Counted from the first letter of the stretch, positions 27,144 through 34,991 are shown. The stretch: 64,000 nt of DNA from Kingella negevensis (GCF_030177895.1 NZ_CP123448.1:806001-870000), one strand, 5' to 3'. The notes: generated by a model not told the origin, from the sequence alone. Numbers and translations are program-made.

Positions 27144-27695
27144 CTATTGGACATCAACCCATTTTTGCCCACATTGGTATTTTTCCACACGTTTTTTCCG
27201 CCAAGGTGTGTCACCTGTGGTGTAATTACAGTAAATCGGTTCTAATTTAGTAGTCGTAACACGCGTCCACGCATGATTTTCATACGCTTTGCAATAATCA
27301 GGTTTTTGCGTATTGACAATAAAACGGCGTGTACCATCACGGCTACTGCCTGTGTAATGCCCCCTACGATTGAGAGCAGCCGCATCACAACGCCCTGCAC
27401 CATTGGCAATCGCATCAATCAGTTGTGGCATTCCTTGAGCATTACCCGATGGACATAAATTTAAAAAACTGCGGCGAGCATTGATAGTATCGCTCAATTT
27501 CTTATGATTGATAGAGAAATAGCGTTTGATAGACGGCGCACATTCACTTGGGCGATTACCACTAGACAAACACAGCACCGCTTCACACGCCAAGCGAACA
27601 TCACCTGTCAGCAAATTATCGTCTGCGCTGGCGGTCATAGGCGCAAGCAGCGCGGCAGTCAGCGCGGAAACCGCTAAAAATGGTTTAACTTTCAT
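27144..27695 (-). CDS. TrbM-like exported conjugation protein
   Basis: 183 residues from ATG 27695, with GGGAG eight bases upstream. A signal peptide (MKVKPFLAVSALTAALLAPMTASA) precedes a cysteine-rich mature part: LACEAVLCLSSGNRPSECAPSIKRYFSI, SFLNLCP, AGRCDAA. This is the signature of the TrbM/KikA family, small periplasmic proteins of IncP-type transfer systems. Six to eight cysteines suggest disulfides. It is upstream of traL on the same strand. Confidence 0.82.
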   Translation of the reverse strand: MKVKPFLAVSALTAALLAPMTASADDNLLTGDVRLACEAVLCLSSGNRPSECAPSIKRYFSINHKKLSDTINARRSFLNLCPSGNAQGMPQLIDAIANGAGRCDAAALNRRGHYTGSSRDGTRRFIVNTQKPDYCKAYENHAWTRVTTTKLEPIYCNYTTGDTPWRKKRVEKYQCGQKWVDVQ

Positions 27696-27763
27696 TTTTG
27701 AAACTCCCATTGTTTTTTTCAGGAAAAAAAAGCAGTCTGAAAATGGATTCAGGCTGCCTGAAA

Positions 27764-27921
27764 CTAAATTTCTAATTCATTGACGTATTCAATCGCCATT
27801 TGCAAATAATCGCGGTCAAGCGCGAGCAGAAAATCAATTCACGCATCATCAACGCGCCCTGCGTACATCGGTTTGACCGTATCGCAAAGATATTCGTTGT
27901 AAAACAATTTCAGCAGCTTTG
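27764..27921 (-). pseudogene. Fragment of an unrecognised gene with one in-frame stop
   Basis: The minus strand reads KLLKLFYNEYLCDTVKPMYAG, RVDDA, a TGA stop, then IDFLLALDRDYLQMAIEYV and NELEI before a final stop. Composition is protein-like on both sides of the TGA and no start is present, so it looks like the 3' end of a broken gene. I do not recognise it. A small hairpin GGCTACTTT-CTA-AAAGTAGCC lies at its upstream edge. Confidence 0.4.
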
Positions 27922-28182
27922 GCTACTTTCTAAAAGTAGCCTGAAACACCCAATCACACAAACAATAATCCGATATAAACACATCAATCCGCCTAAAACA
28001 CCAAATAAACCAAATAGATACAAAGGTAAATTTGTTGCAAATGTTATTAACGATGGTGGCACTTGGCGAAAATCCACCACTCCATTGATTTGCATAGACA
28101 AAGGAATGGCACAAGGCAACAAAGACATTAAAACAGCTTGTAGTTCGGTTTTTAGGTATGCTGTAATTTTGTTGGTTTTCAT
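27910..28182 (-). CDS. Hypothetical small membrane protein
   Basis: 90 residues with two hydrophobic segments (SLITFATNLPLYLFGLFGVLGGLMCLY.. and the C-terminal IIVCVIGCFRLLL). No clear ribosome-binding site; the bases before the ATG are an uptake motif. It overlaps the broken fragment downstream. No family recognised; may not be expressed. Confidence 0.35.
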   Translation of the reverse strand: MKTNKITAYLKTELQAVLMSLLPCAIPLSMQINGVVDFRQVPPSLITFATNLPLYLFGLFGVLGGLMCLYRIIVCVIGCFRLLLESSQSC

Positions 28183-28272
28183 ATTCAGGCTGCCTGAAAA
28201 AAGGTGGGCGTTTTTCTCTGTGTTATGATTGAGTTACCACACCTTTTCATAACTTATCAAAGGAAAACGCCC

Positions 28273-28743
28273 ATGAAACTTGACATTGATACCGCAACTT
28301 TAGCTCTCATTGTTTCTATCATTGCACTGATTTTGAGCATTATTCCATATCGTCATAAAATTAAACCTCAAATTAAAGTTAAGTTATTAACAGATAATGA
28401 ATTTTATGATATAGCTTTGATTGAAATTCAACGACAAAAACACGGATTTTTGTTTTATCACGCTAAAATTATTGGAATAGAAGATTACCGTTTTTTTGCT
28501 TATGGCACTGGCTTATATGATGAAAATTATCGCTTTCCTAAAACGCCAACACGAACTATCCATCTAGATTATTGGCTAAATCCAAATTTTTCAGATGAAA
28601 CGCCAACCGTTCATTTTTGGTTTGCGCTTTCTAAATCCAAGCAAGAAAAACGTTTTATTCGCTGCAAATTTCGCAGTATTTGTTTTCCATACTGGTCTAG
28701 TTGCCTTATTCCAATCTCAACATACACACATGAACTTATTTAA
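28273..28743 (+). CDS. Hypothetical membrane-anchored protein
   Basis: 156 residues from ATG 28273 with AAGGA six bases upstream. One N-terminal membrane helix (LALIVSIIALILSIIPY) leads to a basic stretch and an all-beta-looking domain rich in Tyr/Phe. Low GC and isolated orientation relative to the transfer genes suggest recent cargo. No family recognised. Confidence 0.55.
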   Translation: MKLDIDTATLALIVSIIALILSIIPYRHKIKPQIKVKLLTDNEFYDIALIEIQRQKHGFLFYHAKIIGIEDYRFFAYGTGLYDENYRFPKTPTRTIHLDYWLNPNFSDETPTVHFWFALSKSKQEKRFIRCKFRSICFPYWSSCLIPISTYTHELI

Positions 28744-28771
28744 ATTTCTGTTTTGAATAATCAAAATGAAC

Positions 28772-29134
28772 TCATTTAACTAAATTTTGATATTCTTCGT
28801 GCTGTAAACATTTATCCATAAAATCTGCATAATCTACTTGATTTTGTTGGCTAAATTTTTCAAAGCAATGACGAACATCGTGATTTTTTCCGTCAAATTG
28901 GTAAACATAAAAATATGTAGCTGTTGGCGTTTTTAAAATCTCATTTTGGAAGCGAGCCAATGATAGCGTTGCCGTCAGAGCAATAACTGCCAAACCTACA
29001 TACCAAAAATAACACGCGATATATTGCGGATAACGTGCTGTCGTAAAACTGTAACGTATTGCGATGACGCCAACGGCAAGCAAAACGTAATAAATTTCAG
29101 GATAATCAAATAGCAATGATGGAAGATAATACAT
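28772..29134 (-). CDS. Hypothetical two-helix membrane protein
   Basis: 120 residues from MYYLPSLLF at 29134, chosen because AAAGGG sits six bases upstream; the frame can be extended to 29206. Two membrane helices (EIYYVLLAVGVIAIRY and ACYFWYVGLAVIALTATLSLA) precede a soluble C-terminal part with two cysteines (RHCFEKF, DKCLQHE). Convergent with the previous gene. Function unknown. Confidence 0.5.
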   Translation of the reverse strand: MYYLPSLLFDYPEIYYVLLAVGVIAIRYSFTTARYPQYIACYFWYVGLAVIALTATLSLARFQNEILKTPTATYFYVYQFDGKNHDVRHCFEKFSQQNQVDYADFMDKCLQHEEYQNLVK

Positions 29135-29178
29135 CGCAGCCCTTTCTGTGATACTCATGTAGCCTGAAAACATAAGTT

Positions 29179-29478
29179 TTACATGGTGTTCAGGCGATAT
29201 TCCCACAAAGAAACCTGCTCATAGCGAACAGGTTTGATTTTGGAAACATGGGGCGCACTGAACGTCTCATAACCGTCCATTGCACCCGATTTCCGACACG
29301 TTTCAGCGCGGAGTAAACTCAACGCTGCCTGAAACTGTGTATTCGCCACCGCAATTTTTGTGGCGTTAGGATTTGTCCGTAGATAATCCCAGCATCGGGG
29401 ATACGCCCCGATTAACAAGATACGTTCAAATTGCCGCCTGTTCACGGACGCACAACGCGCTACCCGTATGCACGACAT
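29179..29478 (-). CDS. Hypothetical protein
   Basis: 99 residues, basic N-terminus (MSCIRVARCASVNRRQFERILLI) and no recognised domain. The ribosome-binding site is weak. It lies downstream of the TTTAAG operator pair at 29605-29654, so if real it is under repressor control and expressed with the phage-type switch. Confidence 0.4.
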   Translation of the reverse strand: MSCIRVARCASVNRRQFERILLIGAYPRCWDYLRTNPNATKIAVANTQFQAALSLLRAETCRKSGAMDGYETFSAPHVSKIKPVRYEQVSLWEYRLNTM

Positions 29479-29604
29479 TTGTATTTGGGCGGATTGAACG
29501 CCGCCTGCAACCGCTTAACGACTTGCTCGCCTGAAACCAATCAGGCTAGTGGGTTGCTGCGCTACTAGATTGTTAAAGAACTTAAATTTATTAACTGAAA
29601 CAAT

Positions 29605-29654
29605 TTTAAGATAACTTAAAATAAAAGACAAGAATTTTTTTAAGTTTTCTTAAA
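29605..29654. promoter_or_regulatory. Two repressor operators, distal cluster
   Basis: Perfect palindromes TTTAAG-ATAA-CTTAAA (29605-29620) and TTTAAG-TTTT-CTTAAA (29639-29654), 34 bp centre to centre. The same palindrome lies in the repressor/Cro intergenic region. They precede the leftward gene at 29179-29478. Confidence 0.65.
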
Positions 29655-29669
29655 TTAAAGATAACAAAA

Positions 29670-29702
29670 AACCTGCTGCTTTGACTTTAAAGCAACAGGT
29701 TT
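29670..29702 (-). terminator. Terminator of the repressor gene
   Basis: On the minus strand AAACCTGTTGCTTT-loop-AAAGCAGCAGGTTTTTTG, a strong hairpin with a T-run 20 bases after the repressor stop. Confidence 0.8.
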
Positions 29703-29722
29703 CAATAATAATCAATGGATTA

Positions 29723-30385
29723 CTAACGTTTTCTTCTGTAAATACGGTGTTCCACCATTGTACCAATAATGAGCAACTCTACATTTACAGAATGCAACCT
29801 ACCATAATCGTCATTCAATGGAATTAAGATGAAATTATTTGATTTCATTGAATTATCATTATCTAATTTGAATTTACGGAAAATAAAATCGTCTCCATAT
29901 TTTGCGATTACAAATTCTCCTGCTTGTGGTTCTACATCAGGGTCAATAATAATGACGTCGCCAATTTTAAATTCAGGCGACATTGAATCATCTTTGATTT
30001 TCAAACCAAAGGCATTTTTAGACTTTTTAAAATCGGTCATAATGTACTCTCTTGTTAAATCAACAAGTTGAGTAGTATCACATTCTTTTAATTTATCTAA
30101 TGACTGCCAATCATAAATAGGTAATTTCATCTCATCAAGAGGCGAATATGGGATTACAGATAGAGATTTATTTGGGTTAGGAGAACCACGCAATAACCAG
30201 CCAAATTCGCAATTTAAGATTATAGATAAATCAAGTAAATTTTCTGCATTTGGTTTTGTGGTGTCATTTTCCCATTGAGAAATAGCAGCATGGCTAACTC
30301 CTTGCATTCTTCTTGATAAGTCCATCTGCGTGAGTTTTAAGGCTTTTCTACGCTCCTTAATTCGTTGTCCGAGTGTTTCAATCAT
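29723..30385 (-). CDS. Phage-type repressor, HTH plus S24/LexA-like domain
   Basis: 220 residues. The N-terminal HTH (GQRIKERRKALKLTQMDLSRRM.., residues 5-60) is of the XRE/CI type. A C-terminal S24 fold carries the catalytic Ser in DDSMSPEFKIGD and Lys in VIAKYGDD. I see no Ala-Gly or Cys-Gly bond in the linker before the Ser, so RecA-stimulated self-cleavage is doubtful. It likely keeps the ICE quiescent by binding TTTAAG-N4-CTTAAA sites around its gene. Divergent from the Cro-like gene. Confidence 0.92.
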   Translation of the reverse strand: MIETLGQRIKERRKALKLTQMDLSRRMQGVSHAAISQWENDTTKPNAENLLDLSIILNCEFGWLLRGSPNPNKSLSVIPYSPLDEMKLPIYDWQSLDKLKECDTTQLVDLTREYIMTDFKKSKNAFGLKIKDDSMSPEFKIGDVIIIDPDVEPQAGEFVIAKYGDDFIFRKFKLDNDNSMKSNNFILIPLNDDYGRLHSVNVELLIIGTMVEHRIYRRKR

Positions 30386-30399
30386 AAGACCACCTAAAA

Positions 30400-30471
30400 T
30401 TTAAGTTTTAGCAATCTTAAAACATATTGATTTAAGAGTGCTTTCAACCTATAATTTTAAGAAATCTTAAA
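30400..30471. promoter_or_regulatory. Operators between repressor and Cro-like gene
   Basis: TTTAAG-AAAT-CTTAAA (30456-30471) is a perfect copy of the distal operators. TTTAAG-AGTG-CTTTCA (30431-30446) is a degenerate copy. TTTAAG and CTTAAA half-sites with a 10-base gap are at 30400-30421. This is the expected three-site switch region for divergent promoters. Confidence 0.65.
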
Positions 30472-30488
30472 TTTTATGGAGAAAGGCT

Positions 30489-30668
30489 ATGTACAAAGAA
30501 GATGTCTTAAATTACTACGGAACACTTGTCAAACTAGCAGAAGTTCTAAAAATATCGCCATCGGCAATTAGCCAATGGAAAGAAATTATCCCCGAGAAAC
30601 AGGCATATAAATTACAGCGTATCAGTAATAATGCCTTAATTGTTAATCCAGAATTATACAAACGCTAA
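30489..30668 (+). CDS. Cro-like helix-turn-helix protein
   Basis: 59 residues, ATG 30489, with a GGAGAAAGG ribosome-binding site. The protein reads as a single HTH: YYGTLVKLAEVLKISPSAIS then QWKEIIPEKQAYKLQRIS, the Cro/YdaS pattern. It diverges from the S24 repressor across the operator region, and would antagonise it to switch on ICE functions. It overlaps the possible upstream start of the following gene, so the two are co-transcribed. Confidence 0.8.
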   Translation: MYKEDVLNYYGTLVKLAEVLKISPSAISQWKEIIPEKQAYKLQRISNNALIVNPELYKR

Positions 30669-30672
30669 AATC

Positions 30673-31461
30673 ATGATGCTAACCGCCGACATTCGCCAAC
30701 ATCTCACGCCCAACTTCACAGCAATTTATGTGGAGTTTTTTGCGTTGTGCGGTCAAAACAGCGAAGCCGCGCTTGTGCTGGCAAACCTGTTCGGCTGGTC
30801 TGAATGGCTGGACAATCACCGCCCCAAAAAACAAGGCTGGATTACCAAAACCGCCGAAGATTTCGCCAACGAACTCAAATTAACACGCCACAAATATGAA
30901 AAAGCGCGTGAATGCCTATTGGAAATGGGCTTGATTGAATACAAACGCGCTGGCGTGTTTGGCAAAATGGCGTACCGTCTTTGCCGTGAAAAACTGTTTG
31001 AACTGATTTACACCAAAGTTCGCGGTATGTCGCAGCCTGAATTTCAGTCGGCGTTCCATACCGATAAAGACGGTTATCACGTTCCCCGATTTATTCCGTT
31101 GCACGAATGGAATGAATTTCTCAAAATGCGCGAAAACAAAAGTAAATCTAAACAACCACTTGGCGCAGAGCAAAAGAAACAGCTTATTCAACAATTAACC
31201 GATTTACGCGAAAAAAAATTTGATTTGAAACACGTGATGCAAAAATCGCTGATTTCGGGTTGGGCTGGTTTTTACCGCCCCGATAAATCCGCTCCGAACC
31301 ATGCCCCTGCTCCGACTAGCTCCGTAGCCGAATACGAAGCGTTTATGAAGCAGAAGCAACAAGAAGCCGAGCAAGAGCAGCAACAACCTAAAAAGCCACG
31401 AGATTTGAATACAGCAGGACGTTTAGACCTGCTAAAAAATCTAGGGTTGAGTAAAAAATAG
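30673..31461 (+). CDS. Winged-helix replication-type protein
   Basis: 262 residues from the first of two ATGs at 30673/30676, 4 bases after the Cro-like stop. A winged-helix region (LANLFGWSEWL.. GWITKTAEDFANELKLTRHKYEKARECLLEMGLIEYKR, about residues 40-100) resembles the N-terminal domains of phage replisome organisers. The middle part is basic, and the C-terminal 70 residues are Gln/Glu/Lys-rich. A role in ICE replication is inferred from position behind Cro and from the fold; no catalytic motif is seen. Confidence 0.6.
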   Translation: MMLTADIRQHLTPNFTAIYVEFFALCGQNSEAALVLANLFGWSEWLDNHRPKKQGWITKTAEDFANELKLTRHKYEKARECLLEMGLIEYKRAGVFGKMAYRLCREKLFELIYTKVRGMSQPEFQSAFHTDKDGYHVPRFIPLHEWNEFLKMRENKSKSKQPLGAEQKKQLIQQLTDLREKKFDLKHVMQKSLISGWAGFYRPDKSAPNHAPAPTSSVAEYEAFMKQKQQEAEQEQQQPKKPRDLNTAGRLDLLKNLGLSKK

Positions 31462-32072
31462 CAGCAAGTGAATAGCTTGCTGTACTTAAACACGTCTATA
31501 CATTGAATTTTGCGCGATTTTGGCGCATTTTTTGGGCTTTCGGGCTGCCTGAAAATGTGTTTGCACCCTTTGGGGTGTTTTTTTTCGTCTGATGATTGGT
31601 TTTGCCTATTTTTTAGGTAGAATTTGACGTTACAGAGCAGTTTCAGGCAGCCTTTTTATCAAGAAAAAAGTTTTTTAAAAACTTATGTTTGCTGATTTTC
31701 GGCGGACTACTTCGCTGATAAACCACAGATTAGATTGCACCAAATCAACGCGCTATATACAAAGATTACAAAATAAAGATTACACTCAAAGAAATTTTAT
31801 TCGGCTACGCCGAGCGGTGTGTTTTTTTTAATTTTTTCTTTTTTTAGAGATGGTAGATAGTGAACTGATTGATTTATCAAGAAAAAAATTGTGGTATGAT
31901 GACTATTGTTGATGATATTGCAGGCTGCCTGAAATGGTTTAGTTTATTGAAAATTTATTTTTAAAATTAGGCGAAAAATGCTTGATTACTCTCTAAAAGA
32001 GAGTATAATGGGCAGCAGTTAAAGGAAAGCACAACGCTAAACCTTTCGTAAATCAATACAAGGAATTGAGAT
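31462..32072. other. Non-coding region, possible origin/regulatory tract
   Basis: AT-rich and without convincing genes. It holds uptake motifs, an inverted repeat CGGCTACGCCG (about 31803), two direct AAAGATTACA copies 14 bases apart (31761, 31775), and the promoter of module A at its right end. Its position after the replication-type gene makes a vegetative origin possible but unproven. Confidence 0.4.
31982..32009 (+). promoter_or_regulatory. Promoter of module A with embedded palindrome
   Basis: -35 TTGATT and -10 TATAAT, 16 bp apart. The spacer is a perfect palindrome ACTCTCT-AAA-AGAGAGT (31988-32004) that should be an operator. Module B has a similarly placed promoter at 34166-34194. 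Confidence 0.7.
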
Positions 32073-32306
32073 ATGAATGAAGCCGAAGAAAATAAAATCA
32101 ATGCCGAAGCAATCCAAATTCTCATTGATGCTTTGATTAAATATGAAACGCATCAGCAACAACTCCAATTTAATCAAGAAAAGCACAATGCAGACATGGA
32201 AGCGCAAAAAATCAAAAATGCTGTTGATAAAAAATTAGCCTTTTGGCAAGCATTAGCAGGGTTACTGATGATGATTTTAAGTAGCTTGGCAGTTTATTTA
32301 AAATAG
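32073..32306 (+). CDS. Module A gene 1: coiled-coil, single-helix membrane protein
   Basis: 77 residues. A charged coiled coil (residues 1-55, with QQLQFNQEKHNADMEAQKI) leads to one C-terminal membrane helix (FWQALAGLLMMILSSLAVYL). The same plan appears in module B gene 1 (34231-34533) with little identity. AAGGAATTGAGAT upstream gives a ribosome-binding site. Function unknown. Confidence 0.6.
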   Translation: MNEAEENKINAEAIQILIDALIKYETHQQQLQFNQEKHNADMEAQKIKNAVDKKLAFWQALAGLLMMILSSLAVYLK

Positions 32307-32390
32307 TGGTTATTGGTGGGTTTTGTAAAAGAAACCTACCCAACGGCTTATCTTGTCTCAATTCCTTGACGTATATTTTGGAGTATCAAT

Positions 32391-32492
32391 ATGAAAGTTA
32401 ATGACAAATTTTATGAAACTGGTGCAAAAGTATTCACTATTTTGAGCGTAATTGTATTTTGCATTACAATGATTTTATTCTTTTTGAAATAA
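32391..32492 (+). CDS. Module A gene 2: very small membrane protein
   Basis: 33 residues, MKVNDKFYETGAKVFTILSV then IVFCITMILFFLK. GGAG lies 7 bases upstream. The preceding TATTTTGGAGTAT is nearly identical to the bases before module B gene 2, supporting a genuine gene. One membrane helix; function unknown. Confidence 0.55.
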   Translation: MKVNDKFYETGAKVFTILSVIVFCITMILFFLK

Positions 32493-32503
32493 TAGGTTAT
32501 GAA

Positions 32504-32728
32504 ATGGAGAATTTTCCTGATGTGGGTTATACCCAAGATAATTTAAGGCATTTGCTGAAATTATTGAATTTGAACCAACGTGAAGCCGCTGAACAATTAG
32601 GCTGCTCGGTGCGTAATGTGCAAAATTGGCTCATGGACGATGATAAAAATGGACATCGTGATATGCCCTTACATCATTGGAAAGCATTGTTTTCTATGCT
32701 GGAAGATAAAAATAGGCAAAGTGAATAA
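32504..32728 (+). CDS. Module A gene 3: small helix-turn-helix regulator
   Basis: 74 residues from MENFPDVGYTQDNLRHLLKL; the frame extends back to 32459 but this start matches module B. The HTH is LNLNQREAAEQLGCSVRNVQNWL, and DMPLHHWKALFSML follows. The paralogue at 34743-34943 shares FPDVGYT-DNLRHLL, LNLNQREAAE-LG and DMPL--W. Probably controls the module promoter palindrome. Confidence 0.75.
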   Translation: MENFPDVGYTQDNLRHLLKLLNLNQREAAEQLGCSVRNVQNWLMDDDKNGHRDMPLHHWKALFSMLEDKNRQSE

Positions 32729-32783
32729 GTAGGAATATTGCGTATTGAGAAATTCCCAAGAATTGATTTTCTTGGGGATTTTG

Positions 32784-33182
32784 CTATTTCAGGCTTTCGG
32801 GGTCGGGTTTATCTTCCCAGTTAAATTTTTTAGTGGGTGTTGGTCTTCGTAAACCACGCCGTACAGGTGCATTTTCTGCTTGATTTTGGGCTGTTTCAAC
32901 CGTTTGAGTGGTTTGTATTGCTGCAACGCTATCTGTTGCCATAATCGGCTTGATTTGCGCCGTGTTGTGCATTTGAGCCGAACGTGAGCGGATAAATTGA
33001 TTAACGGCTTGACGGCTGACATTTACGCCTTTCATTTCAGATAAAAATTCAACGATGATTTTTTCTGCGTAGCCCATATTTTTCAACTGAAAAATTTCGT
33101 CTTTGTACGGTTCAAGAACAGAAACCTTGTCCGATTTCGCGGCATGATTTCGCTGATTTAAAAAAGTCTCAATGTCGTTCAT
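32784..33182 (-). CDS. Module A gene 4: TraK-like protein
   Basis: 132 residues from MNDIETFL. A helical N-terminal half (FQLKNMGYAEKIIVEFLSEMKGVNVSRQAVNQFIRSR) looks like a DNA-binding fold of the type seen in relaxosome accessory proteins that bind oriT. A low-complexity linker follows, then a conserved tail VRRGLRRPTPTKKFNWEDK. The module B paralogue (34992-35378) keeps the tail nearly identical. The repeat array at 33227-33349 lies just upstream, as the TraK-binding region lies before traK in IncP plasmids. The TraK assignment is inferred. Confidence 0.6.
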   Translation of the reverse strand: MNDIETFLNQRNHAAKSDKVSVLEPYKDEIFQLKNMGYAEKIIVEFLSEMKGVNVSRQAVNQFIRSRSAQMHNTAQIKPIMATDSVAAIQTTQTVETAQNQAENAPVRRGLRRPTPTKKFNWEDKPDPESLK

Positions 33183-33226
33183 GGCGTGAATCCCCTTTTT
33201 CTTGAAAAAAATGATTATGCAACATT

Positions 33227-33349
33227 TAGCAAGCAATAAGCAAGATATTTTCTGGTATTAGCAAGTTTTGGGAAATGAAAAATAAAGGTTATCAATCTAT
33301 TTGCAATATATAGCAAGTTTTTGCAATCAAATTTAAATAGTCTAGCAAG
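33227..33349. repeat. TAGCAAG array, helically phased
   Basis: TAGCAAG at 33227, 33259, 33311 and 33343, plus AAGCAAG at 33238. Spacings are 11, 21, 52 and 32 bases, close to 1, 2, 5 and 3 DNA turns. It lies upstream of the module A TraK-like gene. Likely binding sites for that protein. Confidence 0.7.
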
Positions 33350-33418
33350 GTTTGAGCAATATTTTTGCTTGTTTTTAATTTTTACCCCCTATAAAATCGT
33401 TTAAACCCATTTAAAAAC

Positions 33419-33757
33419 TAGAACGCAGGAAAATTTGAAAATCATCAAGAAAATGGCGGACTTCATGCAACTGAACGCGGATAATGGGCGTTTTGCTCAA
33501 TGGGATGCAAAACCACATCGCCACATCATGCAGGGTATTTCAGGGAAGTAGATTATGGCAAGAGTATCCAATATTGGATAGTTCCTGCGGTATTTGAACA
33601 GGAAATTTTTCAGGGCATTGATGTTCAAAAAGCGTGTCAGGTTTTGTGTGATTTGGGGTGGTTGAAACGATTAGATGAAAAGCGCTGGAAATACCCAAAA
33701 CGTGATAAAGGGCGTTTTTATGTTATCAATGGAATTGAAATTCCTGAAAAAACATAA
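33419..33757 (+). pseudogene. Truncated, frameshifted helicase/primase-type gene (DUF927-like C-terminus)
   Basis: No start. One frame reads ENLKIIKKMADFMQLNADNG, RFAQWDAKP; after a +1 shift the next continues AGYFREVDYGKSIQYWIVPA to a stop at 33757 (RFYVINGIEIPEKT). The order of motifs resembles the C-terminal end of DUF927 proteins. The fragment abuts TAGAACGCAGGA at 33419-33430, the same 12 bases that hold the candidate nic site of module B. Family assignment is tentative. Confidence 0.45.
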
Positions 33758-33774
33758 ATTTATAAAAAATTCGT

Positions 33775-33808
33775 CAAATCTAGCTTAAAGATTTGGCGAC
33801 TTTTTTGT
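33775..33808 (+). terminator. Intrinsic terminator after the broken gene
   Basis: CAAATCT-loop-AGATTTG followed by GCGAC and T6. Confidence 0.6.
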
Positions 33809-33815
33809 GAATACT

Positions 33816-33916
33816 GTAACCACCATAACCACTATGGGAATAATGTGTAACCAGTCAATTTTAAATTAAATTCATTAAAATTCAAATAATTATATATTTG
33901 TAACCATTGTAACCAC
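33816..33916. repeat. GTAACCA repeats
   Basis: GTAACCA(C) at 33816, 33847, 33900 and 33909, with ATAACCA at 33825. Spacings are irregular (9, 22, 53, 9). The stretch 33758-34230 has no gene besides this and the module B promoter. Could be a binding array or leftover of the broken gene's tail. Confidence 0.45.
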
Positions 33917-34165
33917 AAAAATTTATCAGAATATTTTTCTGATGAAAGGTTTCAGATAGCTTGAAACAACATAAATATGTTTCTTTTGATAATTTTTTTC
34001 TTATTCGGGTGTTACAAGATTGTTATATTTGATTTTTCAGGAAAAAATTCATCAGAAGAAAAAATGCTCTTTGGTGGAGTTTGGGGCGTGGTGGGTAAGT
34101 CTGTTTTCTGATGATTATTTCATTGAATTTAAATGAAAAAAGTTTAATTTTTTACGAGAAAATGC

Positions 34166-34194
34166 TTGAATTACGTCTTTAAATAACGTGTAAT
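34166..34194 (+). promoter_or_regulatory. Promoter of module B
   Basis: -35 TTGAAT and -10 TGTAAT, 17 bp apart, preceded by GAAAATGC as in module A. The spacer contains an imperfect palindrome ATTACGT..AACGTGTAAT, different in sequence from the module A operator. Confidence 0.55.
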
Positions 34195-34230
34195 TTACCC
34201 ATAAATTAAGCAAAGCTACAGGAGCTAAAT

Positions 34231-34533
34231 ATGAGTAACAATCAAAAAGACCTAGACCTTGAATTTAAGAAAGCCGAGCTAAAACGCAAACAGCTTGAAA
34301 ATCGTAAATTTGAAGCCGAAGTCAGAAGTTTGGAATTGGACGTTGAATTGAAAGCCCAAGTCCAAGAGTTTGAAGTAGAAAAGGCGAAAGCCGAAGCCTT
34401 AAAACAACAAGCCATCGCAAAGCGTGAAAGCAGTCGTTCTAATTGGTTAATGGTTTGGGTGGTGTTCTTTACAGGGGTGGTAACTTGGTTGGATAATGTG
34501 GTTGCCTTGATTAAAAAGATTTTTGGTTTTTAA
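34231..34533 (+). CDS. Module B gene 1: coiled-coil, single-helix membrane protein
   Basis: 100 residues. A long Lys/Glu coiled coil (residues 5-70) and one C-terminal membrane helix (WLMVWVVFFTGVVTWLDNVVALI). It has the same plan and position as 32073-32306. AGGAG upstream. Function unknown. Confidence 0.6.
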   Translation: MSNNQKDLDLEFKKAELKRKQLENRKFEAEVRSLELDVELKAQVQEFEVEKAKAEALKQQAIAKRESSRSNWLMVWVVFFTGVVTWLDNVVALIKKIFGF

Positions 34534-34597
34534 ATAAAGGGGTTGGGAAAATGGATTTTCCCAACCTACCCACTTAAAATTATTTTGGAGTATTAAA

Positions 34598-34732
34598 ATG
34601 AAATCATTTCAAGACAAAGTGAATGAACAAAATGAACAAATTGAAAAAGAAATTTCTTTACAGCATAAATTATTGAAATGGGGGGTAATTTTGCTGGTTA
34701 CAGGTTACATTTTCCGTTTGTTTATTTCATAA
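34598..34732 (+). CDS. Module B gene 2: very small membrane protein
   Basis: 44 residues: a hydrophilic N-terminal part MKSFQDKVNEQNEQIEKEIS, then one membrane helix LLKWGVILLVTGYIFRLFI. GGAG seven bases upstream, as in module A gene 2. Confidence 0.55.
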   Translation: MKSFQDKVNEQNEQIEKEISLQHKLLKWGVILLVTGYIFRLFIS

Positions 34733-34742
34733 GGATAGCATA

Positions 34743-34943
34743 ATGGGTTTTCCTGATGTAGGCTATACGCCCGATAATCTCCGCCATTTATTGCACGAAC
34801 TCAATTTAAATCAACGTGAAGCCGCAGAAAAATTAGGCGTACAAACCCGAGCAATGCAACGCTGGCTTGCGTCTGTTGATTTGCCCACTCATTCAGATAT
34901 GCCATTGAAAAAATGGAATGAATTATTGAGTTTATTGAGTTAG
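34743..34943 (+). CDS. Module B gene 3: small helix-turn-helix regulator
   Basis: 66 residues, MGFPDVGYTPDNLRHLLHEL then the HTH LNLNQREAAEKLGVQTRAM. Paralogue of 32504-32728 with about half the residues identical. The HTH recognition helix differs from module A, in step with a different promoter palindrome. Confidence 0.75.
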   Translation: MGFPDVGYTPDNLRHLLHELNLNQREAAEKLGVQTRAMQRWLASVDLPTHSDMPLKKWNELLSLLS

Positions 34944-34991
34944 TTGGATAAAAAATCCCCAAGATGGTTTGTGTGCCATCTTGGGGATTTT

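Noticed and set aside
27764..27921. In-frame TGA read as selenocysteine
   Set aside because: No SECIS-like hairpin follows the TGA at the bacterial distance, and there is no start codon; a decayed gene is simpler.
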